Positions 16,175-24,922 are shown, counted from the stretch's first letter. The stretch is DNA of 64,000 nucleotides from Ruminococcus sp. Phil11 (GCA_001940925.1 MSGZ01000025.1:1-64000); one strand, 5' to 3'. Made by a program: numbers and translations. The notes: a model not told the origin generated them from the sequence alone.

Positions 16175-17173
16175 ATGAAGAATCTGAATCAGAAACTGAT
16201 CTGCATTGCGGTCTGTGCCGCGTGCCTGCTGACCGGCTGTACGCGCGGCGGCGAGCCGGAGCCGGAAGCCGCACCGGCGGAGACGACCGCCGTGACCGAA
16301 GAAACAGCGGCAGAAACGACCGTCACGGCAGCGGAAACCGAAGCTGTTACGACGAAAAAGACTGAATGCACGACCGCTGCATCCACTGCGGCCACGGCTG
16401 CGGAGACTTCTGCGGCGACGGCGGCGGCAACGACTGCCGCGGAAACGACGCAGGCTGCGAAGTCTTATTCGGACGATGATCTCATCACAATGGCGCGCCG
16501 GTATTACGGCTCCCGCACGAATCACATCCCGCAGTTCATCGACGTTGATACGGAGCAGAACGGCATTGTGTCGCTGCATCTTTATGACCTGTTTGACGGC
16601 CACACCGCGACCGCCGCATGGTATTATGTCGATCGGACGACCGCTGCCGGACGGGATATCATGGATCATCTGATCAATCTGAACGATCCGGAGGGATCGC
16701 TCTGGAATCCGGAGGTCACGCTGCGCAGGGAGTTCGGCGACGGCGATTTCTGTGCGGTGCAGTATCTCGGCAATACGGATACAGACCTGCGGGAGACGCT
16801 GCGCAGAAATGTTGCGCTCATGGAGCTGCCGATGCAGAATCAAGCCTATGCGTGGTTTTCGGAGCTTCCGGAAGCGAATTATGCGGAAACCGACGGCGGG
16901 GAGATGTATCTCATCATCCCGCGTGACAGCGAGGCGCATATCGTCATCACCGCGGTTGACCCGGTGCAGAATAAGGAATACGGCAGAATTTACAGCAGCT
17001 ATAACGGCGCGCCGGTGCTGCTGCGCTGCAATCAGAGCGAGATCGCGAGCAATGTCACGATTCAGATCACGGACAATTCCGGTGAGCATCCGGCATTTTC
17101 GCCGTATCTGAGCGGTAAGGACGGCAGACCGGTAACGGACAGCGACCATGTGAAAATTCTGAATGAATCATAA
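16175..17173 (+). CDS. Lipoprotein with Thr/Ala/Glu-rich stalk
   Basis: The 332-residue protein begins with a lipoprotein signal peptide whose lipobox is LLTGC (Cys at about residue 22). A low-complexity stalk of Ala, Thr and Glu (about 27-95) follows, and then a C-terminal domain of about 235 residues that I do not recognise. It should be anchored to the outer face of the membrane and lifted through the wall by the stalk. AAAGGAGAAG precedes the ATG. It follows the pseudokinase gene and could work with its external PASTA-like part, but that is only positional inference. Confidence 0.65.
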   Translation: MKNLNQKLICIAVCAACLLTGCTRGGEPEPEAAPAETTAVTEETAAETTVTAAETEAVTTKKTECTTAASTAATAAETSAATAAATTAAETTQAAKSYSDDDLITMARRYYGSRTNHIPQFIDVDTEQNGIVSLHLYDLFDGHTATAAWYYVDRTTAAGRDIMDHLINLNDPEGSLWNPEVTLRREFGDGDFCAVQYLGNTDTDLRETLRRNVALMELPMQNQAYAWFSELPEANYAETDGGEMYLIIPRDSEAHIVITAVDPVQNKEYGRIYSSYNGAPVLLRCNQSEIASNVTIQITDNSGEHPAFSPYLSGKDGRPVTDSDHVKILNES

Positions 17174-17182
17174 CAGAAGAAA

Positions 17183-17215
17183 CGCCCTCTGACAGCAATG
17201 GTCAGAGGGCGTTCG
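17183..17215. terminator. Bidirectional terminator between convergent genes
   Basis: The stem cgccctctgac / gtcagagggcg (17183-17193, 17201-17211) has T-rich flanks on both strands. It separates the lipoprotein gene from the last ABC permease gene. Confidence 0.75.
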
Positions 17216-17217
17216 TA

Positions 17218-18015
17218 TCATTGAAAGAACATGGTCTGTATCACGGCAAAATCGTCATCCTGATTCTGCGGAAGACGCGGGCGGTATTCCTTCGGGATGC
17301 GCTGCTTTTTGCCGCGGCGGTAGATTTTGCGGGAGAGCAGCCACGACAGGCCGTACAGTGCCAGTGAGAAAAGCGGTACGACCCATTTTGCGATCCGCAA
17401 AGCCTGCCGGACGACCGCCTGCGTGATCTGATACCGCTGCCCGCCGATAACGATGAACGTCAGGGGCACCTCACCGGGCGGGTTTGCTATTTCGGCCATG
17501 CTGAGCAGAAATATCGGCAGAATGAAAACCGTCAGTATGATCAGGGGCGTTACGATCACCGTAATGACGACACCGGACAGCCAGCTTCTGCCGTGCCGTT
17601 TCGTCCAGAAGAGCATCGGGAATGAAAGCGCACTGACAAAGCAGGGGATAAAGAACAGATAAAGCGCAAAAAACGGGCTCATGTGAAGCTGCTGATCCCC
17701 CGGGTGCCGCAGAATGCTGACCGTATATTCCGCCGCCAGCATCAGCCCGACTGCCAGAAGCAGCATCAGCTGAAACAGATATTTCGCATCAACGATCTGG
17801 TTCCGGGTAAAGGGGAGCGTTTTGGAATACGACCACCAGCGTGCGCTGTCATCCTTTGTATGAAAGCTGAACGGCAGTATGCAAACGGTGAGCGCATAGG
17901 CAAACGGGATCGCAGACCAGTTCAGCAGGATCGCAGGCAGCGCGAACAGTGCCAGGATCAGCAGCGATCTTTTTCCGCCGAACAGATAAAATTCCTTGCG
18001 GAGCAGTGCCTTCAT
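17218..18015 (-). CDS. ABC-2 type permease-like protein (fifth of five)
   Basis: The 265-residue protein has about six membrane segments and the motif shared by all five proteins of this cluster: ARWWSYSKTLPFTRNQIVDA followed by KYLF. That motif is typical of the ABC-2 permease family paired with YtrB-like ATPases. It is the last gene of the minus-strand operon. It starts with ATGA overlapping the previous stop codon and carries an extra hydrophilic C-terminal tail of about 30 residues that the others lack. Transported substrate unknown. Confidence 0.75.
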   Translation of the reverse strand: MKALLRKEFYLFGGKRSLLILALFALPAILLNWSAIPFAYALTVCILPFSFHTKDDSARWWSYSKTLPFTRNQIVDAKYLFQLMLLLAVGLMLAAEYTVSILRHPGDQQLHMSPFFALYLFFIPCFVSALSFPMLFWTKRHGRSWLSGVVITVIVTPLIILTVFILPIFLLSMAEIANPPGEVPLTFIVIGGQRYQITQAVVRQALRIAKWVVPLFSLALYGLSWLLSRKIYRRGKKQRIPKEYRPRLPQNQDDDFAVIQTMFFQ

Positions 18016-18668
18016 TCGGTCACCTTCTTTCGTTTGAATCCGCAGCAGTAGAATGCGCGGGAGAGCAGCCATGAGATCAGCAGGAGAAACGGCGGGCCGA
18101 GCGTGACGAGCATTTTTTCTTCCGGAGAGAATGTGACGGTTCCGCCGAACGACGGGATCATCAGGATCGCCATGAGGATGATGCGGAGAAAGCCCGTATA
18201 GATGAGGATGTAGCCGAGGCTCAGCAGCCATGACTTGCTGAGCCGTTCCGCGAGGAATGTCAGCGGCAGGATGATCGCGATGCCGCCGAACAGATGTGCG
18301 GCCAGATACAGCACGACAAACAGATAGCCGTTCAGGGCACTGTCCGGATGAAACAGGAAGAAAAGCGCAAACAGCACTGTGATCCAGACCGTAAAGCAGA
18401 CCGCGGCTGCGAGGTAAAAGAGATACCGGGCCGCGACTGTCTCAAAGCGGGAATACGGCAGCGTCAGTGCATAGCGGTCAAAGTGGCCCTTGAGACGCTG
18501 CAGGCTCATCAGCTGCGGCGCGAGTGTCAGCAGCAGCGTGCCCGCAAGGATGTAGAACATCAGGCAAGCCGGCGGCAGAACGGTCGTCAGCAGCCCGATG
18601 CCGAGTATGATGCCGTAGAGCTTTTTTCCGCCCGTCAGGATATATTCAAGATACAGCAGTGCCTTCAT
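18012..18668 (-). CDS. ABC-2 type permease-like protein (fourth of five)
   Basis: The 218-residue protein is strongly hydrophobic with about six membrane segments. The cluster motif reads GHFDRYALTLPYSRFETVAA followed by RYLF. It is the most diverged copy at this motif, with Phe in place of the usual Arg-Trp. It starts MKALL and ends in the basic RKKVT tail seen in the neighbouring copies. It overlaps both neighbours by four bases. Probable membrane subunit; substrate unknown. Confidence 0.7.
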   Translation of the reverse strand: MKALLYLEYILTGGKKLYGIILGIGLLTTVLPPACLMFYILAGTLLLTLAPQLMSLQRLKGHFDRYALTLPYSRFETVAARYLFYLAAAVCFTVWITVLFALFFLFHPDSALNGYLFVVLYLAAHLFGGIAIILPLTFLAERLSKSWLLSLGYILIYTGFLRIILMAILMIPSFGGTVTFSPEEKMLVTLGPPFLLLISWLLSRAFYCCGFKRKKVTE

Positions 18669-19366
18669 GCGGTCACCTTCTTTCTTTTGCGGCGGCAGTA
18701 CAGTCTGCGGGACAGCAGCCACGAGAGCGGATAGCAGACGGCTGCATCCGCAAGCATCCAGAGCGGCAGCTTTTGTGTATTTTTCAGGAAAGCGGCTGTC
18801 TGTCCGTCTGCCGCTTCAAACGGGACATACAGCAGATACGGGAGCAGGAGCAGCACGAGGAACGCCGCAAAGACCCCAAACGATTTAAGACTGCTGTTTC
18901 TCCGGTAAAGGACCTGGTACAGAAATGCTGAGATCTGCAGCACGGCTGCGGCTGCCGTCACCGCGAACATCAGTGCCGCTTCTGCTGCGGACGCATAAGG
19001 CGATCCGGAAAGCAGTGCCGGATTCCGCAGCAGAAGCATCGGAAGCACGGCTGCGGCAGGAACGGCGGCAAATGCGGCATACAGCAGCGAGAACAGATAT
19101 CCGGAATCGACAAGCTGTCCGTCGGAATACGGCAGTGTTTTGGCGTATTCCTGCCAGCGGCATCCTGATTCGGCCGCGCTGACAAAGAGCGCGTCGATCC
19201 CGAAAACAAATGCGGCCATGATAACGGAAGGAAATCCGTCGGATACTCTGAGCACGGATTCCGCTGCAGGCCGGATCAGCGCATACAGGAGCGACAATGC
19301 TGTCCCGAGTGCAGCAATTTTCAGTTTGCCGGTCAGGTAAAACCGGATGCGAAGCAGTGCCTTCAT
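18665..19366 (-). CDS. ABC-2 type permease-like protein (third of five)
   Basis: The 233-residue membrane protein has the cluster motif CRWQEYAKTLPYSDGQLVDS followed by GYLF, a MKALL start and an RKRKKVTA end. About 40 bases around its stop codon and the following start are nearly identical to the junctions at 18.0 and 19.36 kb, showing recent tandem duplication or conversion. It overlaps both neighbours by four bases. Confidence 0.7.
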   Translation of the reverse strand: MKALLRIRFYLTGKLKIAALGTALSLLYALIRPAAESVLRVSDGFPSVIMAAFVFGIDALFVSAAESGCRWQEYAKTLPYSDGQLVDSGYLFSLLYAAFAAVPAAAVLPMLLLRNPALLSGSPYASAAEAALMFAVTAAAAVLQISAFLYQVLYRRNSSLKSFGVFAAFLVLLLLPYLLYVPFEAADGQTAAFLKNTQKLPLWMLADAAVCYPLSWLLSRRLYCRRKRKKVTA

Positions 19367-20067
19367 GCGGTCACCTTCTTTCTTTTGCGGCGGCAGTATG
19401 CTCTGCGCGTGTACAGCCAGGAGAGTGCAAAGCAGATCACGGCCGGTACAAGCAGCAGAAACGGGATCATCAGCGCGGTCTGTGAGACCGGTTCCCATTT
19501 GCAGAGATACAGGTGATGCGAAAGATACGCAAGGATGCCGATATAGATGCAGACAAACGGTGCGCCGACTGCCGTACCGGCGAGATAGGTTCCGATGCCG
19601 CCGCGCCGGATGAAGGACAGCGGAAGCAGAAATGCGGTCATTTGCAGGACAGCAGCGGCGGCCAGTGCGGCGTACATCAGCATGAGAAATGCAGCGGGCG
19701 GCGCATAGGGAAATTCGTTCATCATGTTCGGATTGCGAAGCTGAAAGTACGGAAGCAGGAGCAGCGCAGCCAGCACAGCCGGGATGACGGTCAGCAGAGA
19801 ATACAGGAATTTCGCATCGACCTGCTGTCTGCGCGTATACGGCATTGTTTTGATGTAGCTGTTCCACCGGCTGACGGATGCGGCTCTTTGTGCCGTGACC
19901 GGCATCATTCCGGTAAAAATCGAAATATATGCGACGAACATCATGCAGGTACTGATATTCGGCGGGTTTACCGGCAGCAGGAAGATCAGAACCGGGAATC
20001 CGAAATCAAGCAGAATGATCCAGTACCCGCCGGAGAGATAATGTGTGATGCGGAGCAGCCCTTTCAT
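19363..20067 (-). CDS. ABC-2 type permease-like protein (second of five)
   Basis: The 234-residue protein has about six membrane segments. The motif SRWNSYIKTMPYTRRQQVDA followed by KFLY aligns with the first permease (SRWERFALGMPYSRKDLVSA). It ends RKRKKVTA like the third copy. It is separated from the first permease by 33 bases and has its own AAAAAGGGGG ribosome site. Substrate unknown. Confidence 0.75.
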   Translation of the reverse strand: MKGLLRITHYLSGGYWIILLDFGFPVLIFLLPVNPPNISTCMMFVAYISIFTGMMPVTAQRAASVSRWNSYIKTMPYTRRQQVDAKFLYSLLTVIPAVLAALLLLPYFQLRNPNMMNEFPYAPPAAFLMLMYAALAAAAVLQMTAFLLPLSFIRRGGIGTYLAGTAVGAPFVCIYIGILAYLSHHLYLCKWEPVSQTALMIPFLLLVPAVICFALSWLYTRRAYCRRKRKKVTA

Positions 20068-20100
20068 GCTGGCACCCCCTTTTTGTGTTTTTTGTACGGT

Positions 20101-20745
20101 TCAGAATTGCTTGCGGCGATAGATGATGACGGAAACTGCCCACGAAACTGCCATGATGACGGCAGCGACTGCGACGAACAGCAGCGCGAGGATCTGCGGG
20201 CTGAACTGCAGCTTTGCGAGCCATGCGATCACATTGAAGGAATCATCGCCGCCCTCGGTGTTGAAGGCAGCCGCAGCCATGCAGCCAAAGATCGCCAGCA
20301 GGACCGCGAGTGCAAGTCTTGCTCTTGCCGTGCCGAATTTCAGGTTCAGCGGGAGCAGCACAGAGGGCAGGATCAGGCTGAATGCAAACGACGCAGCGAT
20401 CAGCAGGAGCATCTGCGGAACGGTCAGCGTGCTGTTCATGACGAACACCAGAATGGCAGAGGTCAGCAGAACGCCGCCCAGCACCAGCAGCAGGCTCATC
20501 AGATATTTCGCGGAGACAAGATCCTTGCGGCTGTAAGGCATCCCGAGCGCGAATCGCTCCCAGCGGCTCGTTTCGTCAGTCGTAATGAGCGAAACAGGAA
20601 GAATGCCGATATACAGCGGCAGATACATGATCATGAAAAAGTTTTTGGATGTGATGCCCGTGACCGCGAACAGGATCAGCGGGATGAGGATCATGATCGG
20701 TTTGTTCCAGAGTACAAACCATTCTTTTTTGAGCAGGCCTTTCAT
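20101..20745 (-). CDS. ABC-2 type permease (first of five)
   Basis: The 214-residue protein fits the ABC-2 permease family often found next to YtrB-like ATPases (PF13346 type, assigned by eye). It has about six membrane segments and the motif SRWERFALGMPYSRKDLVSA followed by KYLMSLL. Only two bases separate it from the ATPase stop codon, so it is the primary membrane partner. An AAGGAGGG site precedes the ATG. Confidence 0.82.
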   Translation of the reverse strand: MKGLLKKEWFVLWNKPIMILIPLILFAVTGITSKNFFMIMYLPLYIGILPVSLITTDETSRWERFALGMPYSRKDLVSAKYLMSLLLVLGGVLLTSAILVFVMNSTLTVPQMLLLIAASFAFSLILPSVLLPLNLKFGTARARLALAVLLAIFGCMAAAAFNTEGGDDSFNVIAWLAKLQFSPQILALLFVAVAAVIMAVSWAVSVIIYRRKQF

Positions 20746-20747
20746 TG

Positions 20748-21584
20748 TCAGCCCTCCTTGGCCATGATGACAAACAGCTCCTCGATCGAGATCGGACGGG
20801 TGTCAAAGGACTGCGGAATTTTCCCGCGGTCAACGATCGCCTCCGCGCCGTAATCGGTCACGCGCTTTCCGATGACGGCACCCTCCTCAAGATCGTTCAG
20901 AACATCGGGCGTTGTCTGCAGGATGCCGTACTGTTCGAGCAGCCGGTCCTTTTCCTCGCAGAGCATCAGTCTGCCCTTGTGCAGGAATGCGATATAGTCG
21001 CAGATTTTTTCGAGGTCGCTGACGATATGCGACGAGATCAGGATCGCGTGGGATTCGTCGCGGGTAAAGTCGTTGAGAATGTTGACGATCTCGTCGCGGA
21101 CAAGCGGGTCAAGACCGCTGGTCGGCTCATCGAGGATCAGCAGCTTTGCCTCATGGGACAGCGCGATCGCGATGCCGAGCTTCATTTTCATGCCCTTGGA
21201 GAAGTTCTTGAACGCCTTTTTCTCCGGCAGGTCAAACTTCTTGATATAGTCCGCGAACACATCGCTGCGCCAGTTCGTGAAGGTATCGCGCATGATCTTT
21301 TCCACATGCTTTACATTCAGCATCTCCGGCAGACCGATCTCATCGGGCACCACGCCGATATCCTGCTTGATCGCAGAAGTGTCGCCGCTGATGTCCTTGC
21401 CGAGCAGCTTTATGCTGCCGCCCGCGGAGATCATGCCGAGCATGGCCTTGATCGTCGTGCTCTTGCCTGCGCCGTTTTCTCCGATCAGTCCCATGATGCA
21501 GCCCTGCGGCAGGGTCAGGTCAACCGGCCCGAGCGTAAAGCCGCCGTAATTCTTCTTCAGTCCTTTTATTTCGATCGCGTTCAT
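20748..21584 (-). CDS. ABC transporter ATP-binding protein (YtrB-like)
   Basis: The 278-residue ABC ATPase has Walker A GENGAGKSTT, a signature-like FSKGMKMKLG in place of LSGGQ, Walker B LLILDEPTSGLD and a switch histidine in SSHIVSDLEK. The variant signature is typical of the YtrB / BcrA-type exporters that act with GntR regulators in cell-envelope stress. It would power export by one or more of the five permeases downstream. It lies 17 bases after the regulator. Confidence 0.88.
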   Translation of the reverse strand: MNAIEIKGLKKNYGGFTLGPVDLTLPQGCIMGLIGENGAGKSTTIKAMLGMISAGGSIKLLGKDISGDTSAIKQDIGVVPDEIGLPEMLNVKHVEKIMRDTFTNWRSDVFADYIKKFDLPEKKAFKNFSKGMKMKLGIAIALSHEAKLLILDEPTSGLDPLVRDEIVNILNDFTRDESHAILISSHIVSDLEKICDYIAFLHKGRLMLCEEKDRLLEQYGILQTTPDVLNDLEEGAVIGKRVTDYGAEAIVDRGKIPQSFDTRPISIEELFVIMAKEG

Positions 21585-21601
21585 CGTGATACTCCTTTCG
21601 G

Positions 21602-21973
21602 TCAGTTGTCATCCAGCATTTCAAACATGCTGAGGATCTCTGCACGGCTGAGCCCGCACGCAGCGGCAAGCTGCCGGATCTCAGTCAGGTGTGCTTCGAT
21701 CTGTTTCAGGTGCTCCTCGCGGAGCAGCTCGGTGTTCTTGGGTGCCACAAAACAGCCCTTTGCGGGTACCGTATAAATGAAGCCTTCCCGCTCCAGTTCA
21801 TCATAGGCGCGCTTGGTCGTCACCACGCTGATGCGCAGGTCCTTTGCCAGACTCCGGATCGACGGCAGAGGATCATTTTCCAGCAGTGCGCCGCTGATGA
21901 TATGCCCCTTGATCTGGGTGTAGATCTGGTCGTAGATCGGCACGCCGCTTTTGTTGTCTATGAAGACAGTCAT
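21602..21973 (-). CDS. GntR family transcriptional regulator (YtrA-like)
   Basis: The 123-residue protein has the GntR winged helix (PIYDQIYTQIKGHIISG.L onward, LPSIRSLAKDLRIS.VTTKRAY as the recognition helix) and only a short helical C-terminal region. That architecture is the YtrA subfamily, whose members repress their own ABC operon and often respond to cell-wall antibiotics in Bacillus subtilis. It is first in the operon. A 9-base perfect inverted repeat overlaps its promoter. AAGGAGGTG precedes the ATG. Confidence 0.9.
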   Translation of the reverse strand: MTVFIDNKSGVPIYDQIYTQIKGHIISGALLENDPLPSIRSLAKDLRISVVTTKRAYDELEREGFIYTVPAKGCFVAPKNTELLREEHLKQIEAHLTEIRQLAAACGLSRAEILSMFEMLDDN

Positions 21974-21987
21974 GCATACACCTCCTT

Positions 21988-22020
21988 GCTAACTGTTCAT
22001 ATACAGTATACACAGTTAGC
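21988..22020. promoter_or_regulatory. Palindromic operator of the GntR/ABC operon
   Basis: gctaactgt (21988-21996) and acagttagc (22012-22020) form a perfect 9-base inverted repeat with a 15-base spacer. One arm lies in the promoter spacer and the other just downstream of the -10 box. Binding by the GntR protein would block the promoter. This is inferred from position and symmetry. Confidence 0.75.
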
Positions 22021-22033
22021 ACAGTTTTGTCAA
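22005..22033 (-). promoter_or_regulatory. Promoter of the GntR/ABC operon
   Basis: On the minus strand, TTGACA (22028-22033) and TATACT (22005-22010) have a 17-base spacer. The operator palindrome overlaps it. Confidence 0.85.
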
Positions 22034-22308
22034 GGGGGTTCCGGAAAAATTTTTCCCGCGGCTGAACGGCTGCAACGAAAAATCGCGCAGATACGTCTGA
22101 TTCCGACGCATAAAAATTTTTCTGCCGATGCGGTAAGAAGCATCCTGTATACATCCAAAATATTTTTCAAGTAGATACGCCGATTTCACACTATTTTGAA
22201 ATAATATTGCGTTTTATGACATAGATTGAAAAAGTGAGAAAACCGGAGATATCGTGAGCATACGCTTCAAAATGTGAAACCGTCCCGCTGACGGCATTTT
22301 CTCGGACT

Positions 22309-22337
22309 TTGCGCTTTCTGTGTATCTGTGGTATGAT
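22309..22337 (+). promoter_or_regulatory. Putative promoter of the exported-protein gene at 22578
   Basis: TTGCGC (22309-22314) and TATGAT (22332-22337) are 17 bases apart. The leader to the ATG would be about 235 bases. I see no known riboswitch or conserved hairpin in that leader. Confidence 0.5.
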
Positions 22338-22577
22338 ACAGGCATCGGGGACAGAACCCCAAATGAATTGCAGCAGCCCGACCGGATACCTGCTCTGTCT
22401 GAGAGCACACAGCGGAGCCGGCAGAGGACGGTGCTGCGCATGAGACCGGAAACAGGCTGGTGCCGGACGACCGGATGCGCGATAAGAAGAATGAATGGTA
22501 TGGATTGGAACAGCGCAGAAGGCCGCCGGCACAGCACAGCCGGTTCTGACAGTGTCGGTTGACACAGGAGTATTGAC

Positions 22578-23342
22578 ATGAAAAAAGCAACAAAGATCAT
22601 TGCAGCGGTGGGCGCAGTGCTGATCGCGGGCTATGCCGGTTTGATGTGCTTCGGCGGTCAGCTGTATTACCGGAAAGCCGAGAAGGAATTTACCGATTAT
22701 TTTCTGGAATGGAACCCGGAGCCGTGGCAGTTCGCGGACAGGGGCACCGTCCCGGACGGCGAGCAGCTTACGCTGAACGGTGTTTCGCTGACTGTGCCGA
22801 AGGGGCTTGCACAGAGCCCGGACGAGCCGCGCGCTTACAAGACAGAACCCGATGCGGAAGGCGGACAGCGCCTTGTGATCTGCATGGCACCGGAGGAGTG
22901 GGGCGACTTCACCTTTGATGACATGAACCCGCTGATCGGAAAGCGTGTTGAAACATATCTGCATTCCGTCGGGCAGGAGATGCCGCACACGCAGGGTGAC
23001 CTGCACCGGCTTCTCTTTACGCTGAAAAAAGAGGACGGCAATACGCGGAACTTCATAGATGCAGGCATTTTCTACAAGCTGGAAAAGCTCAAGACAGAGA
23101 TGATCTTCCCCGGAAACGAGCATTATCTGATCGACAATCCGGCTGCGACCGGCATTGCCGGTGTGGTCAAGCCGCACGAGGGCACAGTGTCCGATTACAG
23201 CATTTATCTAGATGTGTTTGATCCGAATGACAAAGACCGCTCCAATCTGATTGTCCTCGGCGCACCGGATTTTGACACAGTCTGTCAGATGGCCAATTCC
23301 GTTGCACTGGTGCCTTATGAGGCATCGGAGATCATACAGTGA
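22578..23342 (+). CDS. Exported or membrane-anchored protein of unknown function
   Basis: The 254-residue protein has an N-terminal signal anchor (KKATKIIAAVGAVLIAGYAG) and a mixed external domain with no family I recognise. The ribosome site is AGGAGT, followed by ATTGAC and the ATG. The first about 40 bases of this gene, including the ribosome site, are repeated at 23360-23407 in a truncated second copy. No enzyme motif was seen. It is not obviously in an operon. Confidence 0.6.
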   Translation: MKKATKIIAAVGAVLIAGYAGLMCFGGQLYYRKAEKEFTDYFLEWNPEPWQFADRGTVPDGEQLTLNGVSLTVPKGLAQSPDEPRAYKTEPDAEGGQRLVICMAPEEWGDFTFDDMNPLIGKRVETYLHSVGQEMPHTQGDLHRLLFTLKKEDGNTRNFIDAGIFYKLEKLKTEMIFPGNEHYLIDNPAATGIAGVVKPHEGTVSDYSIYLDVFDPNDKDRSNLIVLGAPDFDTVCQMANSVALVPYEASEIIQ

Positions 23343-23370
23343 TCTGACCGCGGCAGCAAGGAGTATTGAC

Positions 23371-23457
23371 ATGAAAAAAGCGACAAAAATCCTTGCAGCG
23401 GCCGGCGCATTTGTTTTGCTGCCGGAACGGATCGGTGAGCTTGACGCGGACGAATAA
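23371..23457 (+). pseudogene. Truncated duplicate of the 5' end of the gene at 22578
   Basis: The same ggagtattgac leader and a MKKATKILAA.GA start reappear, but the frame stops after 28 codons (the later residues, FVLLPERIGELDADE, are unrelated). It looks like the remnant of a tandem duplication. Translation as a micro-peptide is possible but not supported by anything else. Confidence 0.6.
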
Positions 23458-23598
23458 ACAGGCAGACAATTTCCTCCATTCCTTCTGCAAGTCCCTGCGT
23501 GCTTGTCAGGCGCGCAGGGAGGAGCCCGAACGGAGGCACTGAATAAAAGACAAATCCCCTTTCTGGATAGACAACTTCCTCCATTTCCTTCTGCGGAG

Positions 23599-23627
23599 CC
23601 CTGCACGTTTATGCGTGCAGGGTTTTC
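23599..23627 (+). terminator. Terminator upstream of the D,D-carboxypeptidase gene
   Basis: The stem ccctgcacg / cgtgcaggg is followed by tttt. The preceding bases (gacaacttcctccatttcct) repeat a string about 100 bases upstream (from about 23464), which also leads into a hairpin. Confidence 0.65.
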
Positions 23628-23694
23628 GTGCTGTATGAAAATTTGTTCTGTATCCGCCCGCCCCCGCATAGAATGCAGCAAAGGGGGCATAGCG

Positions 23695-24840
23695 ATGATG
23701 CGAAAGCTTGCGGCGGTGACGGCGGCGGTGACTGTCCTGTGTATGCCGGTTCTGCGGGTATCCGCGGATGTGCCGGAGGTCTCGGCGAAGGCATTTGTGC
23801 TGCTGGACGCGCAGTCCGGACAGGTCGTCTGCGGCGATCACGCAGAGGAAAAGCGTCCCATGGCGAGCACGACGAAGATCATGACCGTGCTGCTGACGCT
23901 GGAAAGCGGCGAGCTTGACCGGCCGTTCACGGTGGACAGCGAGGCGATCCGCACGGAGGGCTCGTCCATGGGCTTGCAGGAGGGGGACACGGTCACGAAG
24001 CGGGCACTCTGCGCGGGGATGCTGCTGCCCTCCGGCAATGATGCGGCAAATGCCGCGGCGGTCGCGGTGGCAGGGGAGCAGTCCGCCTTTCTGGACATGA
24101 TGAATCGCAGAGCGGCGGAGCTCGGCATGACGCACACCTGCTTTGCGTCTCCCTCCGGACTGGATGCGGAGGGGCACGGCGCGTCCGCGCATGATATGGC
24201 GCTGCTTGCGCGGGCGGCACTCCGGAACGATGATTTCGCGGAGATCTGCAAAAAGCAGCACATGCGCGTCTGCTTCGGGAACCCGCCGTATCTGCGCACG
24301 CTGACGAATACGAACAAGCTGCTCGCCATGGATGATACGGTGATCGGCGTCAAGACCGGCTTTACCGATGCGGCGGGGCGATGTTTGGTCAGCGCAGCGG
24401 AGCGGGACGGCCGCCGGCTGATCTGCGTGACGCTGTTTGACCGCAATGACTGGGCAGACCACGAAGCCCTTTACGATTACGGCTTTGCGTCCGCGCAGCC
24501 CTATCCGATGCCGCTGCCGGAGCTGCCAGCGGTACCGGTCGAGGGCGGGGACGCGGACTCCGTGCAGGTGTATCTGAAGGAGCCGCCCGTGCTGACCGCA
24601 TGGCGCGGGGTGCCGCCTGCATACGAGATGACCGTACTGCTTCCGCCGTTCCTGACCGCACCTGTCCGCAAGGGGGAGCCGGTCGGGACACTTCTGCTCA
24701 CGAACGGGCGCACGGTGATCGCGGAGCTGCCCCTCTGCGCAAATGTTGAAATTATGCAGAATGACCAAGAGCCCATTTCTCAAAATATGATTCTGCGTAT
24801 AATTCATGCGTTTTTTAATGTATTTTTCAATTACAGATAG
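23695..24840 (+). CDS. D-alanyl-D-alanine carboxypeptidase (S11 / penicillin-binding protein)
   Basis: The 381-residue protein has a signal peptide, then the three S11 active-site motifs: STTK (nucleophile Ser and general-base Lys), SGN and KTG. A C-terminal beta domain and a final hydrophobic helix (ILRIIHAFFNVFFN) follow, which would attach it to the membrane. It trims the terminal D-Ala from peptidoglycan stem peptides outside the membrane. DacB and DacF are sporulation-linked relatives, but no spore gene lies next to it, so no symbol is given. ATG 23695 and 23698 are both possible; the ribosome site is AAAGGGGG. Confidence 0.9.
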   Translation: MMRKLAAVTAAVTVLCMPVLRVSADVPEVSAKAFVLLDAQSGQVVCGDHAEEKRPMASTTKIMTVLLTLESGELDRPFTVDSEAIRTEGSSMGLQEGDTVTKRALCAGMLLPSGNDAANAAAVAVAGEQSAFLDMMNRRAAELGMTHTCFASPSGLDAEGHGASAHDMALLARAALRNDDFAEICKKQHMRVCFGNPPYLRTLTNTNKLLAMDDTVIGVKTGFTDAAGRCLVSAAERDGRRLICVTLFDRNDWADHEALYDYGFASAQPYPMPLPELPAVPVEGGDADSVQVYLKEPPVLTAWRGVPPAYEMTVLLPPFLTAPVRKGEPVGTLLLTNGRTVIAELPLCANVEIMQNDQEPISQNMILRIIHAFFNVFFNYR

Positions 24841-24922
24841 TATACACGCTGTCGTTTTATACAACGATTTTGACCGAAACTTGGCCATAATGCCGATTTT
24901 ATATGAATTGCGAAAAAACCTC

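Noticed and set aside
22338..22577. Riboswitch in the 235-base leader of the 22578 gene
   Set aside because: No conserved core of a known class could be found, and no terminator or sequestering stem was evident.
23695..24840. Sporulation-specific dacF call
   Set aside because: The S11 motifs are clear, but there are no neighbouring spoIIA genes or forespore promoter to support a sporulation role.
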